A DNA stretch of 64,000 bases, taken from Lolium rigidum (Eukaryota; Streptophyta; Magnoliopsida; Poales; Poaceae). The translations under genes were made by a program, and so were the position numbers. The notes beneath the pieces are model-generated. The model ran no database searches and was not told the DNA's origin. It saw only the letters and a list, made by a program, of their open reading frames with translations. Positions 25,743-36,300 of the stretch are shown here, one piece after another (position 1 is the stretch's first letter; every line of letters starts with the position of its first letter). Location: contig NC_061510.1 of NCBI RefSeq assembly GCF_022539505.1, forward strand, positions 94,380,292 through 94,444,291, in the 5' to 3' direction.

Positions 25743-27742
25743 ACACCCCAAATTTCAAAACAAAGAGAAAATGAATTTCCTTTTTCAAAAATGAGAACCA
25801 ACAAAAACTTTTCTTATATAGGGTGCTATGCTTAGTGCTCCTACCTATTACTTGTGTTTTTGCCATGATGAGTGTTATTATGCTTATGTGATAAACCCTA
25901 AAACCCTAAAGTGATCAAGTGAAGATCACAAACCAAATGGAATTAAAAGAGAAAGAAATCAAATAAGAAAAACCCTAAACCTTGATCTTCTCAAATACAA
26001 ATGGATCTATTTTGAGAAACCAAAATAAAGAAAAAGACATATATAGGCATATAAGCTCTAATAGGTAAATCTTGAACCCTACCTTTATTATTTCTGCTAA
26101 ATGGTGGTGAACCATTGTGAACCCCACAAAACCCTAGACCTCATAATCTCTTGTCACAAATCTTTGAAAAACCAAAATAAGAAGAGGTGATATTAAATAA
26201 GAAAAAGGGACATATGCAAGCCCATGGCTACTTTTGTAAAAACTAAAACTTTGTTTGCTTACCTTGTGTAGATGATTGGAAATACCTCAACACACTCAAC
26301 CAGGTACTTACCAACCAATTTAAGTGAGAATCAAAATAAAATCCATCTTATGCATAAAGGCATATGTGGCACCTAGCCAAACTATCAAATCTTGACCTAG
26401 CCACCTCCATTGTCCTAAAATGGTTTGAACCTTTCACCCAACTCAATATAACACCAAACAAAGCTCACTCTTGTCAAAGTGAAGCAAAGAAAAATAAAAG
26501 AATAAATAGTTAGAAACTCACAAAAACCCTCACATATGGTTTATGCCATTTTTCCAAATATTTGAACTAGACCAATTTGGCCTTCACCAAGAGTTGAATA
26601 ATGTTACTAAACACTTATTACAACTTTTGGAATCAAATAAACACAATTCAAATGAATTTCAAACTCAAAATTGGCTCACATACAATATTGGTCAAATCTG
26701 TCTTTTATAATCTGGTCACTACTTTGAGCCCTTGTATCTCAAGATTTTCAAACTAAACTTCCTCAATTCTTTGCACCTCATCCAAGAAAACATCAAGGTG
26801 AACACTTTTTGTAAAGATCACCATGCCAAATTCTTTTTAGATCAAATGCTATGCTCATCCAAAGTTGGAACATTTTAACATATTCAACAATCTCACACTT
26901 AACAATTTTTGCAATACTTTGAATTTGGAATTTCCACCACCACACCTCATCTTCTCTGGTCATTTAGGACTTAACCAAACACACACAATTTAAATTGTGC
27001 CACCTTTTGAACTCACTCAAAAATTGGGCAAACTTGCAAATTCCAATTATGGCACTATTTGACACTATGTCAAAAAGTGATCTACACTACCCTAACCTGC
27101 CCCAAATCCATCCACATTGCTCCCTTGACTTCTCTCACCCTAGCCCATGCATAGTAACCCTAGGAAGGGGGCCAAAACCATCATGGCCATGGCCATGCCG
27201 GCCATGTCACCACCATGGTGCACCCTCTTCTCTTCTCCTTCCCCTCAACCACGGCCACCACGTCTCCGAGCTCCACCTCATCTTCCTACCCCTGCCTATG
27301 CACGCCATGGTCACGGAGAACGCCGACAGGCTGCCGAGAGATCGCGCGCCCGGATCACCCGGACCATGCCGATGACGTCGCGCGGGTACGCCCAAGGACG
27401 CCCAAGGACGCGCCTTGGACACGCGCAGCACGGCCACCTCGCGCCCGCCCTGGACCCTCTCTCGACGCGTGGAGCATCGCCAGTACAGCACAATCCCGCC
27501 AGACACGCGCAAGATCGCAACCCCTGCCCGCCGCCGCCGGAGATGACGCCGCAATCCCGCCTCGGCCGCGCCAGTACGCGCCATCACCCGACCATCGTAC
27601 ACCTCGCCGTACCGCGCCATTAATGCCCCAAGGACCGCCGTGACGTCGCCTACCTCCTGCGCACCTTCCTCGCTCCTTCGTCGCCACTGGAACGACGACC
27701 TCGCCGTTGACCTCGCCCGCGCCCCACGGCCATTCGCCCCTC

Positions 27743-27750
27743 TATAAATA
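27743..27750 (+). promoter_or_regulatory. TATA box of E 5' LTR
   Basis: TATAAATA in the GC-rich block, equivalent to 35400-35407 in the 3' LTR. It lies about 3.4 kb before the LTR end, so the transcribed leader is very long unless spliced. Confidence 0.68.
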
Positions 27751-28790
27751 CCGAGCTCCCCTCAGCCATCCAAGCACACCGGCGGCATCCCCACTCTTCC
27801 CTCGACCTCCTCGACCATTTCCCCTTCTCGATTCCTCACCGGAGCTCCCCAATTTAGCCGCCGGAGCCCGCCAGTACCTCATCTCGCCGGCGTCGATTCA
27901 GGCCACCTCAAGCGAAGCCGTTGGTACCAGCGCACTCGCCGTCGACGACAACCTCGCCTCGCGTCAACGCAGATCCTCGCCGGAGCCTCGGCTCGCCGCC
28001 GACCCCCTACCCCGCCGTTCCGGCACCTCCCTTCTCCCCGACGATGACGACGACGTGCGGCCGTCGGATCACCATCTAATCCAACCGGTCACGATCACCG
28101 GTATCGTTTCGGTAAGAGTAAGTCAGCGACGTGCGGGCCCCTTTGTCGGTTGGCCCGTGGCGTGTTGAAAACGTTACCGGGCCAGCCCAGTTAGTTTCCC
28201 TCGTTTTGGCCCATTTCCTTTCCCGCGCAAGCCCAAACATTTGAATTGGATTTATTTTCAAATCTGTAAAATACAAACTGGTCCTGTGCTAGAAATTGAA
28301 TAGTTTCAAATCTACCCAACCAAATTTAATGAATTTAACATTGCTGTAAAGCTTGTAAAAAGATCTATCCAACCCCACTTGGTCCCACTTCAAATTCTTG
28401 TGTAGAATTAATGTGACAAAAATAACAAGTCATAGACTTTTCAGTATTCAAATAATTATTAAAAATCAACCAAAATAGTTATTTAAGTAATTCCAACTCT
28501 CATAGCTCACTTTTGACTTACACTAATTGTTTCTGCAACAATATGCCATGCTTACTTTGAATGATCATGGCCTAGCTTAATTAAAGGATTATGTGGCTAT
28601 TTCTAGTCAAAGATATTGTCCAAAACTATTAATAAATCACTTGGGAGTTTTTCTCTCATTTAAATCTTGTCATGAACAATTCAATATGAGGTAGAGACTC
28701 TGGTCATATATGCCTCATATGAATTGTTGATGATATTAACTCACCTCAATAGTAGTTGTTAACTTAGTTACAACTATGTGTTAAATCATA

Positions 28791-29321
28791 TGAGAGGTAT
28801 TCCTCCCATTTAAATCTTGGTCTCAAGTAATTCAACATGAGGTAGTGACCATGGTCTATAAAATCTCATATTGAGTTATTTGGTGACATTAAATCACTAC
28901 CATGTTAGTATTAAATTGCATGAGGTATGGAACCTCATTTAAATCATATTCTCGGATGATAAGTATGAAGAGGTTGACTTTGGTCAATCTAGGTCATATC
29001 TTATTCATAAGAGAAATTAAATCTTAATAAGATAATGAGAGGAAATTATTTCTCTAAGCAATTAAAAGTAACACCTTAATTAGTATAAGAGGAAATTATT
29101 TTTTCTTAAATAAGAAAAACAACACATCTACCCACTTAATAGTAATGTGTGATGCTAGTTCAATTTGTGTAAAGCATATGAAGTGTTTCACTTCATTTTA
29201 AATCTTGTCCCATGTACTTTCATATGAAGTTTGGACCCCTGGTCAAATGCTCTCATATGAAATATTTGGAGATTTTAAATCATTTGTAGAAGTGTTAAAT
29301 AGTATGAGGTATCTCTGCCTC
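28791..29321 (+). repeat. Phased hairpin series in E 5' LTR
   Basis: Small palindromes recur, each next to an atttaaat-type sequence: 28791-28807, 28921-28937 (tgaggtatggaacctca), 29179-29195 (tgaagtgtttcacttca) and 29304-29321. Spacing is near 130 bp or twice that. Equivalents in D are at 14731, 14859, 15016 and 15158. Confidence 0.65.
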
Positions 29322-29624
29322 ATTTAAATCATTTTCTCAAATGATGATGATGAATGGTTGACTTAGGACAACCTGAATTCATGAGTGATTGTTTGAGAAA
29401 TTAAATCTTAACGAAGATTCAATGAGAGGAAATTATTCCTCAAGAACTATATGGAAACTATCATTTACATATGAAATGAGAGGAAATTATTTTTTCTCAA
29501 GCAAGACCACCAATGCACCAAATTGTATTAATTGTGTGAATAGAATAGTTTGTGTGAATACATGTGATCTTTAGAATAGCCAATGAATTGTTTGGTGATT
29601 GTACCCCGTATTTTGTAATTTTAG

Positions 29625-29712
29625 ACGCTAGTACCGAGGAGTATCAAGAGGAGGAGGAAGTCTACTTTCAAGGAGAAGAAGACCACCTTGATCACCTCAA
29701 CCACCAAGGCAA
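29625..29712 (+). other. Conserved acidic reading frame 1 in the LTR of E (possible exon)
   Basis: Just after a pyrimidine-rich ...tttgtaattttag, the frame encodes DASTEEYQEEEEVYFQGEE followed by ...HQGKL. D has an equal-length, differently spelled acidic segment (DASTGDYQEEEVFYQEEE...) at 14383-14470 on the minus strand, also straight after ...gtttttag. The pattern of in-frame substitutions suggests coding. Whether it is an exon is inference. Confidence 0.45.
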
Positions 29713-30839
29713 GCTATACTCTTGCAAGCTAACACCTGTGCAAGTTCTATTATTGCAAGATAATACTCTTGCGAGTGCAAAGCTCATCATGAGCAAGGCA
29801 TTACTCCCTTTAATTTATGCTTATGATCCTATGTCCCAGTTTTACCTTACAAGCTTTATTTACTTTTGTTTTATCAAAGTACCTTTTGATTCATGATTCA
29901 CTGGGTTAGTATTGGATTAGTACAAGAGTATCAAAGTTAGCCTACAAGCAAAGCAAATTACTTCGCACCCCTCATACCTAGCTGCTAGTGCTAAATTGAA
30001 ATTGGCTATTCTAGATGGGAATTTGTGTGTGTGAAATGACTTTGAAAAACCTTGGAATGATGAGTCATTCTATTGAAAGATTTTGAAGGTGAACATGACT
30101 TGTGAATGACTTGGTGAATTTTACCAAAACTGATGGTTGGGTTCGGATGCGATACCATTCCAATTTTGCAAGTACCCCCACAATAACTGATTATGGGTAA
30201 GGGCTTAACTGGAAGTTTATGTATCTTAGTATGGGTTCCCTCTAAACAAGCGTCATCGGGGTTATGCCAAGGGCTGCCTCCCAAGAGATATGAAATGATG
30301 TGATATGACGTGAATATGAGGTGAATGTCCGGCCCAAGCCACTGTGCGGTTCCCGGGCGACGGTTTGTCTTCACTTGGGAGGCCAAGCTCATGGGGAGAG
30401 ATGCCTATACTAGGGTATGTAAGTGAAAGGTTATGGTTGGTAGTCCGCACACGGAGTGTGGTAAATCGAGGCCGATTAACCACGACGGATTATTGCAAAT
30501 GTTGTGGCACAAGTGTACGACCTCGCAGAGTGTAGAACTATTCGAATAGCCGTGTCCACGGTTATGGACGGTTGGAAAGGCCATCTTGTTCCGTCATCGG
30601 ACCATTTTCAAAATGTGACATGTGAAGGGTGACTTGTGATTTGAACTTGAATTGGTGACTTTGACTTGAATCACAATTGAGTTGTGGGAATGACACTAAT
30701 GTTCCCACTTGAGTTAGTTAGCACATGAAGAGTTGTTTACTTCAAATACTTGTGAACTAAAATTGGCTTTATGCAAAAGAAACTAGAGCTTAGCACCCCC
30801 TTACCAGAAATGTTAGTAATTACATTAGTATTAGTTTGC

Positions 30840-30857
30840 GAGTACTTTAAAGTACTC
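30840..30857. repeat. Perfect 18-bp palindrome near the LTR 3' end of E
   Basis: gagtactttaaagtactc. Copies are at 38494-38511, and in D (one extra t) at 13278-13296 and 20825-20843. It sits 14 bases before the second acidic frame. Confidence 0.8.
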
Positions 30858-30870
30858 ACGGCTTTGTCCC

Positions 30871-30948
30871 TGGCTATTCAAATGGCCAGACTATGAAGAG
30901 GAGCAGCAATACGAAGAGGATGAACAGCAGGACGTCTACGACAACTAG
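30871..30948 (+). other. Conserved acidic reading frame 2 in the LTR of E (possible terminal exon)
   Basis: The frame encodes WLFKWPDYEEEQQYEEDEQQ then DVYDN and a TAG stop. D encodes LFKWPDYEGEQQ...DEQDVYDN and stop at the equivalent place (13185-13265 and 20731-20810, minus). The C-terminal DVYDN-stop is kept in all copies. Confidence 0.45.
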
Positions 30949-31216
30949 GACTACTCCTGACGTCAAGCGTTGGCCTGTGGACTAGAGAGTCCCTTATCTT
31001 TACGCTTCCGCTATGTATTTGTGATGTGTGATGAAACAATAGTTCAACTATTATTGTAATATTGGATCATGTGATCTATTTGTAAGACGACTATGATATG
31101 TAATGAATGATGACTTATGATATTCAAGCTGTTATGTCTCGCAACAACAATATTCCTGGGATTGCGATGTATGGCATAACGGGCATCCGGACTTAAAAAT
31201 CCGGGTGTTGACAAGT

Positions 31217-31229
31217 TGGTATCAGAGCC
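31217..31229 (+). other. Primer binding site of element E (tRNA-iMet type)
   Basis: TGGTATCAGAGCC three bases after the LTR end. Confidence 0.93.
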
Positions 31230-31444
31230 ATTGTTTGACCTTAGGAGACCCTAGTTAGATTGGACGTACGAAAAACTTAGTTTCAAAAACCAATGAAGTG
31301 AATATTTGTGCAAACTTGTTCTTACTCTTATCCTTGAGATCTTTTTCAAAAAGAGAAATCTATACTCTACTTTCTTTGCAAGCCTACATAAAATTTTGCA
31401 CACTTGACTACTTCTTTAACTTACTTATCCTAATTGCTCACGAG

Positions 31445-31918
31445 ATGAAGTACCAATGGGAGATCTATCAGCTTGGTCCCGAAGGCGACCTAAAGTTCGA
31501 AAAGGATTTGAAGCAACTAGTGGAATATCTAGGACACCCGTATCCAGAGTTCTTCGGAATACCCCTCAACAACCACTCCGGAGAACCACCTCGGTGGGAA
31601 GTTTCTCTTGATCTACGAAGAAAGCTTGGAGCCCCGGTATGGGAAACCATCTGGTTTTCTGTAACGGGAAACACTTGGGAGGAAGGACTAGTCAGAGCTA
31701 TGCAAGAAGCAATTTCCCGTATGTGTGGACAAAATGAGAACAAGATCAAGAACACTCGCTTCATCTACTACCCAAGACATGACCCCATGGGAAGACCGAT
31801 GACCCTGCCACCGCTCACGGAGATGAACCCCTATGTAGCGCACCAGGACTTCAGGCAGTACAAAACTCGCAGGGATTTGGACAACGCCCTCGCCTCTCGC
31901 CAAGCACATCACCTGTGA
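31445..31918 (+). CDS. Extra ORF upstream of gag in element E, unknown function
   Basis: A 157-residue protein (MKYQWEIYQLG...LASRQAHHL). The open frame extends upstream to 31298, but the ATG at 31445 matches the start in D (MEYQWEF...), so I chose it. It is intact and colinear with the D copy, with conserved blocks PEFFGIPL, PPRWEVS, RRKLGAPVWETIWFSVTGNTW, RFIYYPRHD, MNPY and YKTRRDLDNALASRQ. No known domain is recognised; it is soluble-looking, rich in aromatic and charged residues. It lies 215 bases after the PBS and 286 before gag, so it would be the first ORF of the genomic RNA. Function unknown. Confidence 0.78.
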   Translation: MKYQWEIYQLGPEGDLKFEKDLKQLVEYLGHPYPEFFGIPLNNHSGEPPRWEVSLDLRRKLGAPVWETIWFSVTGNTWEEGLVRAMQEAISRMCGQNENKIKNTRFIYYPRHDPMGRPMTLPPLTEMNPYVAHQDFRQYKTRRDLDNALASRQAHHL

Positions 31919-32204
31919 AGACGAAGAATCCACCCAGAAGAGTAGTATCACTCCAGCACTTAAGTAGGTGTGAGTTGTATCGGGATCCCCTTGTATCGTA
32001 GAGTGAATGGATGGTTCTTCAAACCAACGGTGTGTTAGATTTGTAATGTGTGATGTTTGGTATGAATGAAAAAGAATGTTGTTGGTTTTACCCCTTCAAC
32101 ACTACTCAAGTTTTCAAGTTTTGAACCTTTGAAACTTTTTGAACTTTAACTCAAACAAACCATAGAAAATTCCCTCTTATCTTATCGTCTACCTCAATCT
32201 TCAG

Positions 32205-33318
32205 ATGGCCCCACCAACCCGCAGCGCCAACCAAGACGCCATGATGCAAATGCTAGAGATGATGATGGCCGACCGAGAAGCCGAGAGAGCTGAACGCCAA
32301 GCCAACATTGCTGCACTGCAACAACTCGCTCAGAACAACAACGGCCATGGGAATCACGACCACCCTGGGTCAAAACTAAAGAACTTTCAGAACACCAACC
32401 CACCTATCTTCAACAAGACCGAAGAACCCCTTGATGCCGATGACTGGCTCCAGACGATGGAGAATAACTTGGAAGTAGCTGGAGTGGAAGCCAATGAGAA
32501 GGTCTTGTTTGCAACCCACTATCTTGCCGGACCAGCCCGCGCTTGGTGGACAAGCACCCGTGCCATGAACGGAGGTCAGTTCATGACTTGGGAGGATTTT
32601 AAGCTCAAGTTTAGCAAGTACCATGTGCCCCAAGGACTGATCAAGATGATGAGAGACGAGTTCCGCGAACTCAAGCAAGGCAGAATGTCTGTGGTGGAAT
32701 ACCGCGACAGGTTTCTCACTCTGTCAAGGTACGCCCCGGATGAGACCGACACCAACGAGAAAAGGAAGGAGAGATTTCTGAACGGACTGCACGACGAAAT
32801 GCAAACTGTGTTAGTGAACATTCCGTTCGCTGACTTAGAAGCCCTAGTGGACTCAGCCATACAGATGGAAGGAAAGCTTGCATCAGGCCAATGAGAACCG
32901 CAAGCGCAGGATGATGAACCAGAGTGGACCCCACCATACCCAGAAGTACCGCAACAACTCCTCTGGAGGATTCACCCCAAGACACAACAAGCCCCCTGCT
33001 CAGAGTTATCGCACCAACAACAACAACAGCAACAACAACAACAACAACACTGCCCCAAAGACTGGAAGTAATGCCATCCCCATCAACCCCAAGGACAAGT
33101 CAACCATAACTTGTTATGAATGTGGAATTGTGGGTCACTACTCCAATGAGTGCCCCAAGAGACTCGCCAAGATTGCCGGCAACCCCGTTGCACCTGCTCA
33201 GAACCAACGCCGCTTTGCCGCAAGAAAGAACCGAACAACAACGGCCGCTACTACAACATGACCGCCACTTGAAGCCCAAGAAGCACCTCAGGCCATGCCA
33301 AGTATGTCTTCCTGTTAA
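32205..33318 (+). pseudogene. gag: gag of element E, apparently frameshifted
   Basis: Starts MAPPTRSANQDAMMQ at 32205. Residues about 20-40 are coiled-coil-like. The Retrotrans_gag core runs from about residue 75 to 225 (LAGPARAWWTS, FKLKFSKYHVPQG, YRDRFLTLSRYAPDE). A CCHC knuckle CYECGIVGHYSNEC is at 33112-33153, in the frame 32878-33261. The first frame ends at 32894. Breaks lie at 32877-32880 (CTTG; D has CTG), 33231-33233 (CCG; D has CCAG) and 33268-33271 (CTTG; D has CTG). All three are CNG sites, so I suspect consensus errors in an intact gene ending ...PSMSSC at 33318. It forms the capsid and binds RNA; no protease is encoded to cleave it. Confidence 0.82.
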
Positions 33319-33380
33319 ATCATATCACCCAATCTCTCTTAGGAACCTAACTTTTCTTAAAATCTCGGGACGAGATTTGT

Positions 33381-33396
33381 TTAAGGGGGAAGGGTT
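33381..33396 (+). other. Polypurine tract of element E
   Basis: ttaagggggaagggtt directly precedes the 3' LTR start TGTAACACC at 33397. Confidence 0.85.
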
Positions 33397-36300
33397 TGTA
33401 ACACCCCAAATTTCAAAACAAAGAGAAAATGAATTTCCTTTTTCAAAAATGAGAACCAACAAAAACTTTTCTTATATAGGGTGCTATGCTTAGTGCTCCT
33501 ACCTATTACTTGTGTTTTTGCCATGATGAGTGTTATTATGCTTATGTGATAAACCCTAAAACCCTAAAGTGATCAAGTGAAGATCACAAACCAAATGGAA
33601 TTAAAAGAGAAAGAAATCAAATAAGAAAAACCCTAAACCTTGATCTTCTCAAATACAAATGGATCTATTTTGAGAAACCAAAATAAAGAAAAAGACATAT
33701 ATAGGCATATAAGCTCTAATAGGTAAATCTTGAACCCTACCTTTATTATTTTTGCTAAATGGTGGTGAACCATTGTGAACCCCACAAAACCCTAGACCTC
33801 ATAATCTCTTGTCACAAATCTTTGAAAAACCAAAATAAGAAGAGGTGATATTAAATAAGAAAAAGGGACATATGCAAGCCCATGGCTACTTTTGTAAAAA
33901 CTAAAACTTTGTTTGCTTACCTTGTGTAGATGATTGGAAATACCTCAACACACTCAACCAGGTACTTACCAACCAATTTAAGTGAGAATCAAAATAAAAT
34001 CCATCTTATGCATAAAGGCATATGTGGCACCTAGCCAAACTATCAAATCTTGACCTAGCCACCTCCATTGTCCTAAAATGGTTTGAACCTTTCACCCAAC
34101 TCAATATAACACCAAACAAAGCTCACTCTTGTCAAAGTGAAGCAAAGAAAAATAAAAGAATAAATAGTTAGAAACTCACAAAAACCCTCACATATGGTTT
34201 ATGCCATTTTTCCAAATATTTGAACTAGACCAATTTGGCCTTCACCAAGAGTTGAATAATGTTACTAAACACTTATTACAACTTTTGGAATCAAATAAAC
34301 ACAATTCAAATGAATTTCAAACTCAAAATTGGCTCACATACAATATTGGTCAAATCTGTCTTTTATAATCTGGTCACTACTTTGAGCCCTTGTATCTCAA
34401 GATTTTCAAACTAAACTTCCTCAATTCTTTGCACCTCATCCAAGAAAACATCAAGGTGAACACTTTTTGTAAAGATCACCATGCCAAATTCTTTTTAGAT
34501 CAAATGCTATGCTCATCCAAAGTTGGAACATTTTAACATATTCAACAATCTCACACTTAACAATTTTTGCAATACTTTGAATTTGGAATTTCCACCACCA
34601 CACCTCATCTTCTCTGGTCATTTAGGACTTAACCAAACACACACAATTTAAATTGTGCCACCTTTTGAACTCACTCAAAAATTGGGCAAACTTGCAAATT
34701 CCAATTATGGCACTATTTGACACTATGTCAAAAAGTGATCTACACTACCCTAACCTGCCCCAAATCCATCCACATTGCTCCCTTGACTTCTCTCACCCTA
34801 GCCCATGCATAGTAACCCTAGGAAGGGGGCCAAAACCATCATGGCCATGGCCATGCCGGCCATGTCACCACCATGGTGCACCCTCTTCTCTTCTCCTTCC
34901 CCTCAACCACCGGCCACCACGTCTCCGAGCTCCACCTCATCTTCCTACCCCTGCCTATGCACGCCATGGTCACGGAGAACGCCGACAGCTGCCAGAGATC
35001 GCGCGCCCAGATCACCCAGACCATGCCGATGACGTCGCGCGGGTACGCCCAAGGACGCCCAAGGACGCGCACTGGACACGCGCAGCACGGCCACCTCGCG
35101 CCCGCCCTGGACCCTCTCTCGACGCGTGGAGCATCGCCAGTACAGCACAATCCCGCCAGACACGCGCAAGATCGCAACCCCTGCCCGCCGCCGCCGGAGA
35201 TGACGCCGCAATCCCGCCTCGGCCGCGCCGATGCGCGCCATCACCCGACCATCGTACACCTCGCCGTACCGCGCCATTAATGCCCCAAGGACCGCCGTGG
35301 ACGTCGCCTACCTCCTGCGCACCTTCCTCGCTCCTTCGTCGCCACGGAACGACGACCTCGCCGTTGACCTCGCCCGCGCCCCACGGCCATTCGCCCCTCT
35401 ATAAATACCGAGCTCCCCTCAGCCATCCAAGCACACCAGCGGCATCCCCACTCTTCCCTCGACCTCCTCGACCATTTCCCCTTCTCGATTCCTCACGGAG
35501 CTCCCCAATTTAGCCGCCGGAGCCCGCCGATACCTCATCTCGCCGGCGTCGATTCGGGCCACCTCAAGCGAAGCCGTTGGTACCGGCGCACTCGCCGTCG
35601 ACGACAACCTCGCCTCGCGTCAACGCAGATCCTCGCCGGAGCCTCAGCTCGCCGCCGACCCCCTACCCCGCCGTTCCAGCACCTCCCTTCTCCCCGACGA
35701 TGACGACGACGTGCGACCGTCGGATCACCATCTAATCCAACCGGTCACGATCACCGGTACCGTTTCGGTAAGAGTAAGTCACTGACGTGCGGGCCCCTTT
35801 GTCAGTTGGCCCGTGGCGTGTTGAAAACGTTACCTGGGCCAGCCCAGTTAGTTTCCCTCGTTTTGGCCCATTTCCTTTCCGCGCAAGCCCAAACATTTGA
35901 ATTGGATTTATTTTCAAATCTGTAAAATACAAACTGGTCCTGTGCTAGAAATTGAATAGTTTCAAATCTACCCAACCAAATTTGATGAATTTAACATTGC
36001 TGGAAAGCTTGTAAAAAGATCTATCCAACCCCACTGGTCCCACTTCAAATTCTTGTGTAGAATTAATGTGACAAAAATAACAAGTCATAGACTTTTCAGT
36101 ATTCAAATAATTATTAAAAATCAACCAAAATAGTTATTTAAGTAATTCCAACTCTCATAGCTCACTTTTGACTTACACTAATTGTTTCTGCAACAATATG
36201 CCATGCTTACTTTGAATGATCATGGCCTAGCTTAATTAAAGGATTATGTGGCTATTTCTAGTCAAAGATATTGTCCAAAACTATTAATAAATCACTTGGG

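Larger units (their letters stand above)
25739..31213 (+). repeat. 5' LTR of element E
   Basis: The LTR starts TGTAACACCCC and ends CCGGGTGTTGACA. It begins AT-rich with telomere-like aaaccctaaaaccctaaag (about 25893). It has a GC-rich promoter block (27100-28200), then AT-rich sequence with phased hairpins (28791-29321), acidic reading frames (29625-29712 and 30871-30948) and a perfect palindrome at 30840-30857. Long ORFs in the GC-rich block are not credible genes. Confidence 0.92.

Noticed and set aside
25893..25912. Telomere-like aaaccctaaaaccctaaag
   Set aside because: Only about two units within an LTR, repeated in the other LTR; it is an LTR motif and not a telomere.
28650..29321. Possible CRISPR-like array of short repeats and spacers
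   Set aside because: Repeats are imperfect hairpins of varied sequence in a plant LTR; there is no direct-repeat/spacer structure and no cas gene.
34653..35513. 286-codon ORF in the 3' LTR of E (and the ORF 27707-28168 in the 5' LTR)
   Set aside because: It lies in the GC-rich promoter block, spans the TATA box, is not kept in frame between the two LTR copies, and shows only low-complexity Pro/Arg/Ser composition.
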